From Daphnia pulex (lineage: Eukaryota > Arthropoda > Branchiopoda > Diplostraca > Daphniidae): 64,000 bases of DNA. Shown here piece by piece: positions 21,119 through 34,302 of this stretch. Where the stretch lies: assembly GCF_021134715.1 (NCBI RefSeq), contig NC_060019.1, positions 8,060,001 through 8,124,000 on the forward strand. Direction: 5' to 3'. Position 1 is the stretch's first letter. The number at the start of each line of letters is the position of its first letter. The translations under genes and the position numbers were made by a program. The notes under the pieces are model-generated. The model saw only the letters and a program-made list of their open reading frames with translations. It did not search any database and was not told where the DNA came from.

Positions 21119-23841
21119 ATGTCTAGTGGTGATCTGTCTGTTCGAGCTCGGGCCTTCTCCGTGTCAAGCTTAATAGGTTCTACTCAGCACTCGGACGACG
21201 AATCCAGCCCGAATACAGATGCAACCAAATTGCAATCGTTCGCTTGCCCCCCGACGAATAAAACTGATGGGGAACCTACGTCGATCCAAAACGCAGCAGC
21301 TGACCTTCTTTGTCGCGAATTGTGGTTAGAGTTTCACGCCCTTGGAACTGAAATGATCATCACGAAAGCTGGAAGGTAATAAGCCATTACAGAATTTTTC
21401 TATCATTTTGGAAGTAGATGAAAAGAAGACTGCCGTTATCGTTAAACATTTTATAAAGACTTGTTTGTTGTAACCCCTAATAAATATAAAGGAGAATGTT
21501 CCCGTCGCTCAAGGTTCGACTAAGCGGTTTGGAAGACGATGTATTGTACATCGTATACGTTGACATGGATTTAGTTGATGACAAGAGGCACAGATACATC
21601 TATCAAAGGTATCTATAATAATTTTAATAATCTATACTCTGCTTCTACTTGTGTGAGGAACGATAGAACAAATGCGTGTTGCAGAAGAAATAGAAATTCG
21701 AGTTATTAGTTTTGTATGTCGTTGCTATTTCTCTATAGTTCAAAATGGGTTCCTGGAGGTCCAGGTGATGTTCCTCACCAGGAACGACACTTTTTACATC
21801 CGGACGGCCCACAGCTTGGAAAATTCTGGAACAAGCAAAGCTGTGTGGCATTCGATAAACTTAAATTGACTAACAGCCGTAAGCCTTCTCAACGTGACCA
21901 GGTATTTTCTATTTTTGAATCAACCTTAACACTATATATACCATAGCGACGTAACAAAGGAATTGGGTTGTAATAAAAAGAGGGTCGATTAAATTTGAAT
22001 TCATTGAATTTCGTCAGATACCCCTGCATTCCATGCATCGTTACCAACCAACATTATACATCCAACCGATTCCTAACGACTGCCGAGAAGCTCTAAGCAA
22101 TTGCTCTGAATGGTGGAAGACTTTCTGTTGGAAATCCAGTTCAGCCGCATCGTTCACCTTTCCGGAAACCCAGTTCATCACTGTTACTGCCTACCAGAAC
22201 CAACAGGTAAATCAATTGTGAAGCTTTTCGTGTTTTTGAAGAAAAAAAAAATAAATATTGTACATTTTTAATTCATTCAAATCAGATTACTAGACTGAAA
22301 ATCGCCAGTAACCCCTTCGCTAAAGGTTTTCGTGATTCTAACCGTGAGCCAAGGTAAGGATTTTTTTTTTACTGTTTAGATGCAAATAGACGAGTTAATG
22401 TTAGGTTTAAAAAATCATTCATCTTATTTGATTGATATTTCTGTTGAACCCTTATTGGCGATTATAAAAACCAAAAGGAAGCTAATCAGGTTTCGGTGAG
22501 ACTACAGTTTTCAACAGTGTCTTTCGAGAGTGGTGCATGGAGTACTCATCATATTAGCATATTTTTGGGCTTGAACGCACGTCGGTACAAATTCTACCGT
22601 CACGTTCAGGCGCCTTAGCCCACGTACTGTTTGGGTGACGATTTTGATGGGGTTATTTATTAGGAATAAACAGAACAGCTGGAAGGACCATCCAGACATG
22701 AATTCTATGTGAATTCAAATATCAAAAATTAAGCTGATCAGGGTTTGGTGAGACTACAGTTTTCAACAGTGTCATTCATGAGTGGTGCATGGAGTACTCA
22801 TCATTTCAGCTTTTTATAAGACTTGAACATTTAAGGGCTATCGTCACTATCTAGTGCTATGACCACTATACCGATTGGTTGTTAATATTTACGCCCAACA
22901 ATAGTAGTGCTGGATCCTTGGGTATACTAGATATTGCCTATAGTATTAATTAGCAAAGTTATATCCTCATCCTGAATCCTGAACACATAAATTATAGGGA
23001 GGCTATATCTATACTACTTGCAAGTGTCCTCTGTTATTTTTCCTTAGTCATAGCAAATAGCCGCAAATAGCGGTGTCTCTTTGACAGTCGTCGCCGATAG
23101 GCTCCGAAAGCTTGTCTTGGCTCCTACCTCGAAATCTGCCGATTGACTTAAGCTAACTGAAGACAGACGTTGGAACAGGGAGCATGTTGCCGTGGGACAG
23201 ATCAAAGGCGCAAACGTACATTTTTTGTCCCAGACTGGCGCCATCGGGAACTTTTATTCCAAACTGTCTGGCGGCGATAACAGCACGTGTGACTATGTAA
23301 ACACGAGCTGCTACTTGCAGGTTTTCTTTTCGTCCAAGTTTTTCGTGTTCGGCAAACGCGGCAACTGCCGAATTGGCAAATATGTATAGTATAGTTATAT
23401 AGGCCAACGACAAACTTGTGTCCACACTAAAGATCCGGTAGATCTATACAAAATTTAATCTTTGCTTAACAAACAAAACTAAACTTCCGGGAAGAGTTTC
23501 TCAAGTCAAACAAGCACTATTTAAGACTATTTGACTCTATTATTTGTCAATCATTTTGAAAACAAATTTTCCATTAAATATTTAATTAGTCATTTTGGTT
23601 GAATTTTCACAGAAATTTTGAAGCGAGTGAGGATGAAGAAGGAGCGCATCGGAATCACAAGAAAATCCGGAATTCATTGAGTAACAAAGACAACAACGCA
23701 GGAAGTTTTCCGTTAGTGGACATCAGTGCATGGAATGCATTTCATCACGCAACTTTCCAACCAGTTCACCACTGGTGGATCCAACAATATTCCATACTAC
23801 ACCCTTTCCTGCCTGCAGTTCAATCATCGACTCACGAATAA
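21119..23841 (+). CDS. Divergent T-box transcription factor
   Basis: Nuclear DNA-binding regulator of the T-box family. Exons 21119-21375, 21492-21608, 21739-21901, 22018-22206, 22286-22353 and 23613-23841 join to 340 residues. The T-box is complete and in order: LWLEFHALGTEMIITKAGRR, MFPSLKVRLSGLEDD, KWVPGGPGDV, HPDGPQLGKFW, AFDKLKLTNS, MHRYQP, FPETQFITVTAYQNQQITRL, KIASNPFAKGFRDSNRE. The GTEMIITKAGRRMFP and FPET signatures fit the TBX6/Dorsocross or TBX1 groups, but the VDDKRHRYIYQ loop and the CWKSSSAASF stretch fit none closely, so no subfamily is claimed. Regions outside the T-box are short. AATAAA copies lie at 23902, 23933 and 24011. The last intron (1,259 bases) is unusually long for this gene. 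Confidence 0.85.
22479..22577. repeat. Direct repeat copy 1 in the T-box intron
   Basis: Shares a block of about 95 bases with 22731-22829. The common core is GGTGAGACTACAGTTTTCAA, then CAGTGTC, then GAGTGGTGCATGGAGTACTC. No coding potential. The core contains a small GAGT...ACTC inverted pair. Confidence 0.75.
22731..22829. repeat. Direct repeat copy 2 in the T-box intron
   Basis: The second copy starts 252 bases after the first in the same orientation. Differences are scattered single bases, and both copies end near CTTGAAC. Its origin is unknown: it could be a mobile-element remnant, a small RNA unit or a regulatory element. Confidence 0.75.
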
Positions 23842-24986
23842 ACCGGAGAGGCCTATAATAACAATATTGTCATCTATTCTCCGACTCAACATTCGTTTAA
23901 TAATAAATTCGGTTGTATTTTTGGTATATACAAATAAAAATGTATGTTGGCATTCTGTTAAGATTTACGATAACTATTATTATATAGTGTTGTAGACTGT
24001 GTGTGCACTCAATAAACTGTAAAAAAAATTGAATGTTTCAACAGTGACACAAAGGGGAGATAAATTTAATTTCAAAACCTTTCTTCGGTTCCTGTCCTCG
24101 CGATGAAAAAAGTCTGTAAAATTGCTATACATTAAATGCGGTTCGAATTCCGATAAAACAGCTTAGATGTTTTCAAAGCCGCTGTGTTATCAATCGACGC
24201 CGGCAGGGAAATATCTTTGTCGGCTCATGTACTATATCTATCTAGACACATAAATAATCAGTAGAAAAAGAAAAAAAGAAAACATAAGAGTCTTCCCTAT
24301 TCTAATAAGGCGGTTCACTTCAAAAGGCCATGCAATATGCCACGTTACATTTTTCAGCTAAAACGCCGATGCGCGTTAAAGTAGTCGGCACCCGGCCATT
24401 GAAGTTCACACGTTCGTGCTTTGGCTATCTATATACCAGCATATTTGTCAATGCTGTCGTCGGACAACGCCACTACCTTAAGTGTGACACAATAGTTCCG
24501 CACTTTCAATGCAATAACTGAAATCCGTGAGAGGACGATTTAGAATAGAAAAAAAAAGAAAAAAAACCTGTGCATCGATAAAAAAGAAATATTGACATAC
24601 ATGATTGCGCATGTTGGTCCGTCCAACATATGGCGTTGCACCATCATCGCGTAGAAACCACATCGCGATATAATAATATTGCAAATAAACCAACAAATGT
24701 CTTATCGTTTAATTGAAATGTCATTTGATCAACATCGCAAGGGATTGTTTATACGCTGATGCGTATTTAAAAAAAAAGTTGCACACATTGCCGATCCTCA
24801 TTACTAATGCAACGGGCACGCGCCCCCTTTACGACGCGTGCGTATAGAAAAGCGATCGATTATACCAAGCCCAGTAAAACCTGGTTGAATATACGTTTTT
24901 TTTGTCACGTTGAGCCAACGTCAGATCACGTAGAGAATCCTTGTAGGAAAGCAGGATCGCTTTTTAGTCAACAACAAGTGCCTGAG
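23842..24986. other. Spacer between T-box and Popeye genes
   Basis: Holds the T-box 3' UTR with three possible poly(A) signals and the upstream region of the Popeye gene. A frame in phase with the Popeye start stays open from an ATG at 24807, so a longer N-terminus is possible. No other gene or repeat was seen. Confidence 0.4.
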
Positions 24987-26586
24987 ATGGATTCTTTGTA
25001 TTTGTTGCCATCTGAAATGGGTGGCGAAAATGTGACGGAAAAAACTGATTTTGACATCATACCCGTTTTCAAGACAGTCTTGGCTTATCCTCACAATGAC
25101 AGTTTACAGTTCAACGACATATTCAACATGTCATGGGGACGTAAGTTTGAAACCTGTATTAGTTAGATTTTAACAAATATTTCATGCAAATTGATTTTTA
25201 CGCAATTGTGTACACAACAGGTTTCTTCATGCCTTGCGAAAATTGGCATGAACCGCAACACATCCTTTTCCAGTTGGCCTACGGTTGCTTCTTCATCTCG
25301 TGCTTGACTCCAGATAATTCGATTGGCATCCTTGTTATGCACGCCGTTCTTCTATTAGGTAAAACCTTTTTTAAAATATTGGATGAATCTTATTTATTTC
25401 TCCTATAATAATAATAATAATAACTGGTTTGATGATAACAGGTGGACTGTTGTATTCTACATGGGCTTGGAACATGATGTGTGCCCCTGACATATTCTCT
25501 TGGACTTTTGGGTTTGTCTTCCTTAACTTTTGCCAACTACTCTACGATCTCTACCGTATAAGGCCTGTTCGACTGGACCCGGAAGTGGAAGCAGTTTTTG
25601 CTCTTCTCTTCCAACCTCTTGGGGTAAAATAGAATTGAAAAGAAAAAGAAACAAAGATTTTTACTCAAGAGATTTCGTAATTAGATTAGCCGAACTACAT
25701 TCAAGAAGTTGGTGGGTCCTGAGTATGCAGAGATTTTTACTCTACACCCTGGTAAATAATTTGAGACTTAAAAAAAAAATTAATTTAATTTTGTTTTTAA
25801 CTTCTTAGGGGATTTTTATGCTCTGCAAAATCTCACACGCATTGACCGGCTATCGATCGTTCTTTCCGGAAAAGTATAACATATTCTCTTTTTATTTATG
25901 TCAAGACAATTTTTTAATCTGATTTAATCACTTGAATTTTAAAAAAATACAGGTTCAAGTAGTATCAGATGGAACGACACTACACACGATAGACGCAAAT
26001 GAATTTCTTGACTCTCCTGAATTTGAATCCAGCCGCGCTTCCGTTGAAGATAAATTTCGGGTAACATTAAAAATTCAAATTCTAATTTTATCCGTTGTAA
26101 AAATATTTTCACGCCCACGTATAGGTATCAATTATCGCTACCGGAACGAGTCGTTACATCAGTTGGCAGAGATCGACCCTCGAGTACCTTTTTGTAAAAG
26201 AAACTGTATTGGCCAACGTTTTTTGCGTTCTCGTAGCTAGAGACGTAATCAACAAAGTATTTGCGATGAACAAAAAGGTCCGTCATTTTATCTCAATTAT
26301 TATATAACTAACGATTTGTTATCATCTCAAATTTATTATAGTTAGCATCTCAGAGAGGTCATCTATTGGACATTCGCCTACCGGGAATCGCCAGCTGTCT
26401 CTATGATTCATCTCGAGAAACATCCCCGACTAATATTTCGTCTGACTTAAGTAATTAAATCTTTCGGAACTTCAATCTCATCTTGTAATCGGATTTTTTT
26501 ATCCAACAGGTCCTCCATTAAAATCTCATCAAAATGGAGGGATGAGCATTCTATCTGCTGAATCGCACCAAACTTTCTGGAATTAA
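24987..26586 (+). CDS. Popeye-domain cAMP-binding membrane protein (POPDC/BVES family)
   Basis: Popeye proteins are three-pass membrane proteins with a cytoplasmic cAMP-binding domain, acting in muscle and heart and in vesicle traffic. Exons 24987-25140, 25221-25358, 25442-25623, 25685-25751, 25809-25873, 25953-26060, 26125-26277, 26342-26450 and 26510-26586 join to 350 residues, typical for the family. Three hydrophobic segments follow the extracellular CENWHEPQHILFQLAYGCFF: that one, IGILVMHAVLLLGGLLYSTW and FSWTFGFVFLNFCQLLYDLY. The Popeye domain starts at RIRPVRLDPEVEAVFALLFQ. Both cAMP signatures are present: DSPEF, and FRVS in place of FQVT/FQVS. I chose the ATG nearest the conserved region; an in-frame ATG at 24807 would add 60 basic residues. 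AATAAA lies at 26697. Confidence 0.9.
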
Positions 26587-27019
26587 AATCAAAGCACAAT
26601 ATTTTTTAGGTTTATGTATGATTTTTAATTGATTTAACGGACGCATTGATTGCACATGTATATAAAATATGAAATTAAACTAAATTTAAATCCAAAAATA
26701 AATTTATAGACACGTTAAAATGCCCTTTTTAAATGTAAAATGCGTAAAATGCGGTAAAATGCGAAAGCGGACAAAAATTTCTCCAAATTAATTCAAACAC
26801 GACATTTGACAACACTGCTTGTAGTTTCGTCTGCTCTAGTTTGTGGGAATCTGAAAGCCCGGTTCTGTTTGTAAACTTTACAGATATTCAATTTTGCCCA
26901 AATTTATTCTGGCAGTACAGAATGAAAATTCCCTGGCAAATAGACTTCAACGTACCGCCTTACTGTCTCAAGTGATAAAAACAGTTGTTTTCTTACTTTT
27001 TTGCAAAAAATTTTTCACC
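26587..27019. other. Spacer between Popeye gene and REV3
   Basis: A short head-to-tail gap with the Popeye poly(A) signal (26697-26702) and the REV3 upstream region. A run of near-repeats of TAAAATGC occurs at about 26715-26765. I see nothing else in it. Confidence 0.4.
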
Positions 27020-30000
27020 ATGAACACATCGGTAAAAACTGATAAAGAATCAGTTCCTGTTGTTTCTGTACGTTTAGTTAGTGCTGATTATTACATGAGC
27101 AGTCCCATTCCTGGATTGGATTTTGGATACTCAACATATAGGGGGTTAGAAATAAAAAAAGTCCCAGTTATTAGGATATTTGGTTCAACATCAACAGGTA
27201 CGTAAATTTACCTAAAATGAAACTGGATTATTATGCATAGATATATTTTTTTTGCATATAGGGTATAAAGTATGCCTGCATGTACATGGGGTGTTTCCAT
27301 ATTTATATGTCCCTTATGATGGATCAGCTCCACCTGATAAAATGGGCCATCAGATTGTTATAGCTCTTGATAGAGCTGTAAATATTTTACAAGGCCAGGT
27401 TAACTCATCGTCTCATCATATTTTCAAGGCTGTACTTGTTAGTGGTATTCCAATTTATGGATATCATGGGAAAGAACATCAACTTTTCAAATTATATTTT
27501 TACAACCCCAACACAAGAAAGCATTCATATGACCTTTTGTTGGTAAGTTATACTGTCATTCATCCTTTCATCATTTTCAAAATTAATCATTCTCAATTAC
27601 ACTCATCAGAATGGAGTTGTACTGAAAAAAATTCTCCAACCTTGTGAAGGTCACATACCTTACATTCTTCAGTTTCTCATGGACTTTAATTTGCAAGGAA
27701 TGAATTTCATCCACTTGAAAAAAGCATTCGCACGGCGGAAACCTGGTGAGCCTGAATCGTGTTTCATGTGGCATTATAATGTGTTTCATCAATTCTACTG
27801 TGTATTTTGTTTTTACGGATAGATGACAGTGTCGAGAATTTATGTCCAAGTACGGCAGAGCCCGTGAGTTCGTGTGAAATGGAACTCGATTGTTTTGCCG
27901 GCGATATTCTGAATTCTTTAGATGTTCAAGGTAAATCAGTCCTATATTTACTTTGCTGTTGTTTTACTTTATTTCCCTTACTTGCTAGACGGAATCCAAA
28001 TGAATCCCGGGCTGGCCGCCTTGTGGGAAGAAGAAATAGAGCGTCGAAAGATAAAGAATATCAATTTAGAAAACATACATCCACCTGCTTCACCACCCAG
28101 ATCACGTGCTGTGCCAACCTCTAGTCATGTCTTTTACAAAACAAACTTAAGCAAGCAGTTGCGTGAATGCGCTAGTGAAGCGGTAACTTCAATTCAAAAC
28201 CAAATGCAGATTCGTTTAAAAATAGAAAACTATTTTCGTCTGTCACAATTATAGGGAGATGTATCGTTGTCATTTTGCGAAGTAAATGAGCAGATGGAAA
28301 CAAGCTTAGCAATTGAAACACCAGAAGGAGTTGAAAAGACGTTGCTGTCAGCTTCGAGTATTGATTTCCACGATTCAGCAGATAGAAGGAAACCGATGGC
28401 GACTCCTATCGAAGAAGAATCTGATCTGTTGGATGTTCTCTGCGATTTAGCTGACGAACACGGATCATTTATCAGTTCACCATCCAGAATTCCAAGTTCC
28501 AGCATTGAGGATAGAGCTGTAGGATCACAAAATTCCAGATCTTCAAGGCTTACTGTTACAACCCCAATATTGGATATTATTTCCAGTAGTGATTCGGTTG
28601 AGGATTTACCTTTTGATGACGATAGTATCTTAGGGACCCAGCATTCCAGAACTTCTCCGGATGATGCGGATGCAAGGAATACTGGCATAAATGATCCTAC
28701 AAGTGATAGTGACGAAGAACGCGAGACTTTGGAAATGTCACAGATATTTGAAGAATCAGATCACGCTGTTGATTCTTTTCACTGTAAGTTTTTTTTTTTT
28801 CAGTAAATATCTAATTCAATTACCCAATTTTTTTAAATAATGTAAGGCGGACAGAGTCGGACAAAAGACATTCGATTTTCTTCAGCTTCTCACACTCTCG
28901 ATCAAATAATTGAGCAAGAAGAGCTTGACGAAGAGAGTTCTAGTTCGTCGTTTACTGAACATTTTCTACCAAATGTCGATGGAGCCAATGATGACAGTTC
29001 GGATGATGAATCGAGTGATTGCGGAGCTTCTAAAAGGAGTAAAAAGGATACCAAATATAAACCTTTGGTATTTCGGTCGACGAATTCAACAGCTGGTAGT
29101 GTGCAAAATAAGGCCGGCACCACCCTCAAACTGACGTCACCTTCCTCTAGCTCTCAACGTTTTCCTAGTGCTTCATTTTCTACATCGACAATGCCTCAAG
29201 TGAATAATTCGATAAGTAGCGATACGCAATCAGAAACCCGTAATGTGTGCAGCAAATCAGCTTCGACTACAAGTCCACAAACGGAATCCATTGCAATGCC
29301 AAACAACTGTGAATATGCGGATGCCTTATACGCAATGAGCTACTTAAGCCCTCTTCCCCTCGATGCGCCGGAATCGCCTCCAAAGCCTGGAACTCCAATC
29401 AAAGATGCGCGAGTAGCAATAGGCCCACTGTTGGAAGATATTTCAGCTTACGAATGCGCAAGCGGTGGTAAAATCAAGTTCAATTCCAAACGGGTTTTAT
29501 TAAAAAGTCTAGAAGAAGAAATTAGCACTTACCAAAGCAAAAACAATCGAAAGCTGCGACTGCCACCAAGTATTTCTTATCAACCGACTGTCAAGAAACA
29601 AACTGGTAGAAAACGTAAGAAAAAATCGGATGCGGATGTGGAAGAGAAAAGGGTGCCACAAATGGAAGGAGCATATCAAGATGTGAAAAGTTCTTTGATA
29701 GATACCACCCTATTGCTTTCACAGAAACTGAAATCGAGCCAGAATATGAGCCAAATAGAAAGCTCGATGACAGTTCTAAAGGAGAGAATAGTATCAGAAA
29801 TCCAATCGCAAGAATCTGAACAAATTTCAGATGGAGAACCAACTGAATGTGTATTGCAAGAAATCGGGAAAGAAAACGAAGATGTTAAAGAAGATGAAAT
29901 GGCCAGTGAAAAAGTTTATAGCAGCTGTTCAATGACTGAGGAAGACGATCAAAAAGTAATAGCAGATTCCCAATGTAAAAACATGACGAATGAAACAAAA

Positions 30001-33000
30001 AAGGACGAAGATGACATAAAAGATGAGGCATCCGTAAGCGACGCTGAACTAAATTTCTCCTCTCAAACTCCCAATAATTTACAGATGTCCCAAATTCCTC
30101 CGCCATCAAGTGCCGACAGTTCTGGGAATTGTGAAAGATTATCTGAGTCTATTTTTGAAATCAAATCTTCTCATTCGACAACAGCGAATCCCTCGCGTGC
30201 TTCGAGCAGTCTCATCTATTCTACAGATCACTGTGATTCGTCCAATTCGACTTGGGACGGTGACAATAGTGACGTTCTTCAAGACAATGATGAAATTGAC
30301 CGACCAGAGACGCCACCTACCCCGCTGACAGAATGTTCAGAGATCCCACCGCAAGTGCTAAATCCAGCAACAGCTTATACTACCGCCACTGACGGCCCAA
30401 GTTTGGAGCGGGTGACGTCAACCATGTCGATTTACGACATTCCATCAAAAGACAATTGCAAAGCGTTTTGGGGCGATGCAAATGACCTGCCGTCCATAAT
30501 CAAATCAAAAGACATTCGCCGCCAGTCCGTACTGATTGGCTCCAATTTAATTTGCCACTTACCAGAATTCGGAACGACTTCACAACAGGTAGGCGTATCG
30601 TGAAATAGCTAGATTTTGTCCAAAAGTGTTTTAATTGATATTAACTATGACTGTTACCATAGATTGATGAGGTGAATTTAAATGAGGCAAATCTTCCGGT
30701 CGTTCTGACGTCACTTACCGACCCTCCAAGTAGACAATCCGTCGTTCAATGGTTAAAAGAAAAAAATGCCCGGGAATCTTCTGACGTGGCCAGCTCATCG
30801 GAAGTCACAACGAAAAAACGTGAAAGAGCAGAAAAACAAAAAAATGCTTGTGATCGATCTCAGTTAGAAGCGGCATCTTTAAACAATAGTTTCGGCTTTC
30901 GAGTATCCTTTGGAAATTGCCTCGAAGCAAAAGCTGTCCATCAAGTATTAAATTTTCTTTTATATTTATTGGTCTTAATGACTGTGATGTGAGCAAAATT
31001 TTATTCATTTTAGTACCAATATTTGACCATTTTGAGCGTGGAACTTCACATTGAAACGCGGCAAAATTTGCGACCCGACCCAGAATTTGACGCTGTTATG
31101 GCTTTGTTCTACACTATTACAAACGACGTGCCTTTGGAGAGTCCAACACCTGAGATGGTGACTGGCGTGATTATTGTTGACCCCGAAGACGTTCCAGGAC
31201 CAAACCAGAGGAGCAGGCTTTTGAATCGCACAGCTATTGTTAACTTTGAAGTCATCTCGGTCACTAGCGAATTTGACTTGTTTCAGGAACTAGCAAAGCT
31301 CGTCAACTTTTGGAATCCCGATATCGTGGTTGGCTATGAGGTTAGTTGTTGTAATGTTTGTTTAACTAGTATCTGGAGACTCATTTCACATTGGAATTCA
31401 TGCAGATTGAAATGCTGTCTTGGGGCTATTTACTGCAGCGTGGAACCGTTCTCGGAATACACGTTCAGAATCAACTCTCTCGAATACCGGGAGCATTTCC
31501 AGACCGCCATGGGGGAATTCCCGAAGATATAATTGAAGGAGATTATATGGTAGAGAAAAATTCTGACATCACTATAGGTGGCCGCATCGTTCTTAACTTG
31601 TGGCGGATTCTTCGAGTCGAGGTTTGAAGTCTCTTACAATAACCAACATGAAATGTTCAATGTCACATTTTCTCTTTTGGTAGATTGCACTCCAAAGTTA
31701 TACGTTTGAAAACATGGTTTTTCATATTCTTCATCGTCGAGTGTCCACTTTTCCATTTGAAAAACTGACTCGCTGGTGGAAAAGCAATCATGACCGGTAA
31801 GTAAATTGGGCTGACAGCTTTTAGGTAGAATTATGCTAAATATTCCACTTGCACAGATGGCAAGTAGTTGAGCACTATGTCTCTCGTGTCCGGGGCAATA
31901 TGGAGCTTATGGAACAATTAGATGTTATCGGCAGAACCAGTGAACTTGCACGTCTCTTCGGCATTCAGTTTTACGAAGTTTTTACTCGTGGATCTCAAGT
32001 AGGAACGTTTAGTAATTTAATTGAGAATATTAGTCTAACTTAAATTTTTAATAATTCTTTAAAGTATCGTGTTGAATCTATGATGCTTAGATTAGCTAAG
32101 CCGAAAAATTTCATCGCAGTTTCTCCATCGGTTGTACAGCGTTCAAGAATGAAAGCGCCTGAATGGCTTCCGCTGATCCTGGAACCCGAATCCAAGTACG
32201 ATTTTTTATATTTTATTTCTTTCGAGAATGGCTTATTTTAATCTGACTGGTTTGTGTAATGTCAAACAGATTTTATACGGATCCGGTGCTGGTTTTAGAT
32301 TTTCAGTCGCTGTACCCGTCGATGATTATTGCATACAATTACTGTTATTCCACATGTCTGGGCCGAACTCAACTACTGGGCAAGTACGCTTCGAATTTTG
32401 TATCATATCATTTCACAACTGAAAACTTGACGAGATTTTCTTGTTAGAAACGAACCGTTTGAATTCGGATGCACTCAGTTACTCATTCCACCCGCCGTAG
32501 TCCGAAAATTGGTTAAACAAGATTTAGTAAATATATCACCGGCCGGAGCAGTTTTCGTTAAACCGGAGGTTAGAACAGGCATCATACCTCAGATGTTAAG
32601 CGAGATTCTCAATACGCGTATAATGGTATGTCCAATTAAACGTTTCTAAAATTTCCTTAAATTAGTAAAAAATAATTTCAAATTTCCCACCAAATTTTTA
32701 TCCGTTCCCATTTTATAGGTTAAACAATCTATGAAAGAATATGAAGGCGATACAACCCTACGTCGAGTCTTTGAGTCACGCCAATTGGGGCTCAAGCTGA
32801 TTGCCAACGTTACCTACGGGTACACTTCAGCCAACTTTTCGGGTCGCATGCCGTGCGTGGAACTGGGTGACAGTGTAGTCAGTAAAGGTCGTGAAACCCT
32901 GGAACGGGCGATTCATTTAATCGAGGAGCGATCGGAATGGAAAGCGCGTGTGGTTTACGGTGACACGGATTCCGTCTTTGTTTTACTGCCCGGCCGAAGT

Positions 33001-34302
33001 CGGGAAGAAGCATTTAAAATCGGGGACGAAATTGCTACTTTAGTTACTCAAGCCAATCCTCAACCAGTCAAACTTAAGTTTGAGAAAGTTTATCAGCCCT
33101 GCATTCTTCAGGTAAAGAAACAAAAATTCATGAAACGTTTGCGTCAAATTATTTCGAAAATTCACAAAACATTTTCTGTTTGGCATCCCGCAGACTAAGA
33201 AGAGATACGTCGGTTACAAATACGAATCAGTCAATCAGAAAGAACCGGTATATGAAGCGAAAGGCATCGAGACTGTGCGTCGTGACGGCTGCCCTGCTGT
33301 CGTCAAGGTAAAATAGTAACGCTTTTGTCTGTTCTGCTGATTAATAAGTAGGACTGACATTTTTTTGTTAACGAAACAGCTACTGGAACGTTCATTGCGT
33401 GTGCTCTTTGAATCGTGCGACGTCAGTAAAGTGAAAGTTTATGTGCAGCGCCAATTCACCAAGATTCTGCAAAACCGCAACAGCTTGCAAGATTTCATTT
33501 TTGCTAAAGAATTTCGCGGACGTGAAGGCTATAAACCAGGAGCGTGTGTTCCAGCACTGGAGATTTCCAAGTCAGTAATTTGTGATGGATTCATTCATTT
33601 TCAAAATTCATCTTTTAATTTCTTGTTTTAGACAGCAGTCGAGGATTGATCGGCGCTCCGAACCGCGGATCGGCGAGCGTGTTCCATATATTGTTGTTTA
33701 CGGATCACCTGGAGTCCCTCTTATTCGTTTGGTAGTTCCAGCCAATCAGTTACTGATTGACACTTCCCTTCGATTGAACGCCCATTATTACATCACTCGA
33801 GCTATTATCCCTGCGCTGCAGAGATGCCTGGGACTTTTGGGTGTGGACGTCCTTTCGTGGTAAGTTGATGGAATTCTAGAAATACAATTTTTTATCAATC
33901 ACGAGACCTTGTCGAAATCGCAGGTACCAAAGTCTTCCGCGAGCGTGTGCACCGCCAACTTCCGCTGTGCCAAGTGAACACAATAACTCGCGAAAAGCCA
34001 CAATTTCCCAGTATTTTGGCTCGTCAGTTTGTCTCCTGTGCGACGATCCCATCCTGACGAATGGCCTGTGCGCCGCGTGTGGTTCCAGTCGCCAGACTAG
34101 CGCCTTCTCGCTGTCAGCTATGCAGCGTCTCAGGGAGAAGGATTACACCGAATTAATCAGCCTTTGCCAGAGCTGCACAGGCAACACTCGCATCGAGCGA
34201 GATTGCATCTCCATGGACTGTCCAGTACTTTACAGACGCGTCAAGGCCTTCCAAAATCTACAACTTGTGTCCAAGTGGCGTGACGCCTTGTCCCTCCTGT
34301 AA
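27020..34302 (+). CDS. REV3L: DNA polymerase zeta catalytic subunit
   Basis: Translesion B-family polymerase that extends from damaged or mismatched primers, working with REV7. About twenty exons give roughly 1,980 residues, shorter than human REV3L but like other arthropods. N-terminal domain: YKVCLHVHGVFPYLYVPYDG and PDKMGHQI. A long Ser/Asp/Glu-rich middle (28.2-30.6 kb) carries a basic patch KKQTGRKRKKKS. The palm motifs are intact: DFQSLYPSMIIAYNYC at 32298 (motif A), ANVTYGYTSANFSGRMPC (motif B, zeta-specific wording) and VVYGDTDSVFVLL at 32955-32972 (motif C). The C-terminus has two zinc/Fe-S cysteine clusters: CLLCDD...LCAACG and CQSCTG...DCISMDCPVLY. The exonuclease region lacks the acidic residues of proofreading enzymes, as usual for zeta. 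A DPPSR motif near 30720 resembles the REV7-binding site. AATAAA is only 39 bases after the stop (34341). Confidence 0.93.

Noticed and set aside
24130-24160. GGTTCGAATTCC resembling a tRNA T-arm
   Set aside because: No matching acceptor, D-arm or anticodon stem around it; no tRNA supported anywhere in the window.
24807-24986. N-terminal extension of the Popeye protein
   Set aside because: In frame and open, but very basic with no family counterpart; the ATG at 24987 is preferred. Kept as a possibility in the gene entry.
25407-25426. ATAATAATAATAATAATAA run
   Set aside because: Simple microsatellite inside a Popeye intron; of no apparent significance.
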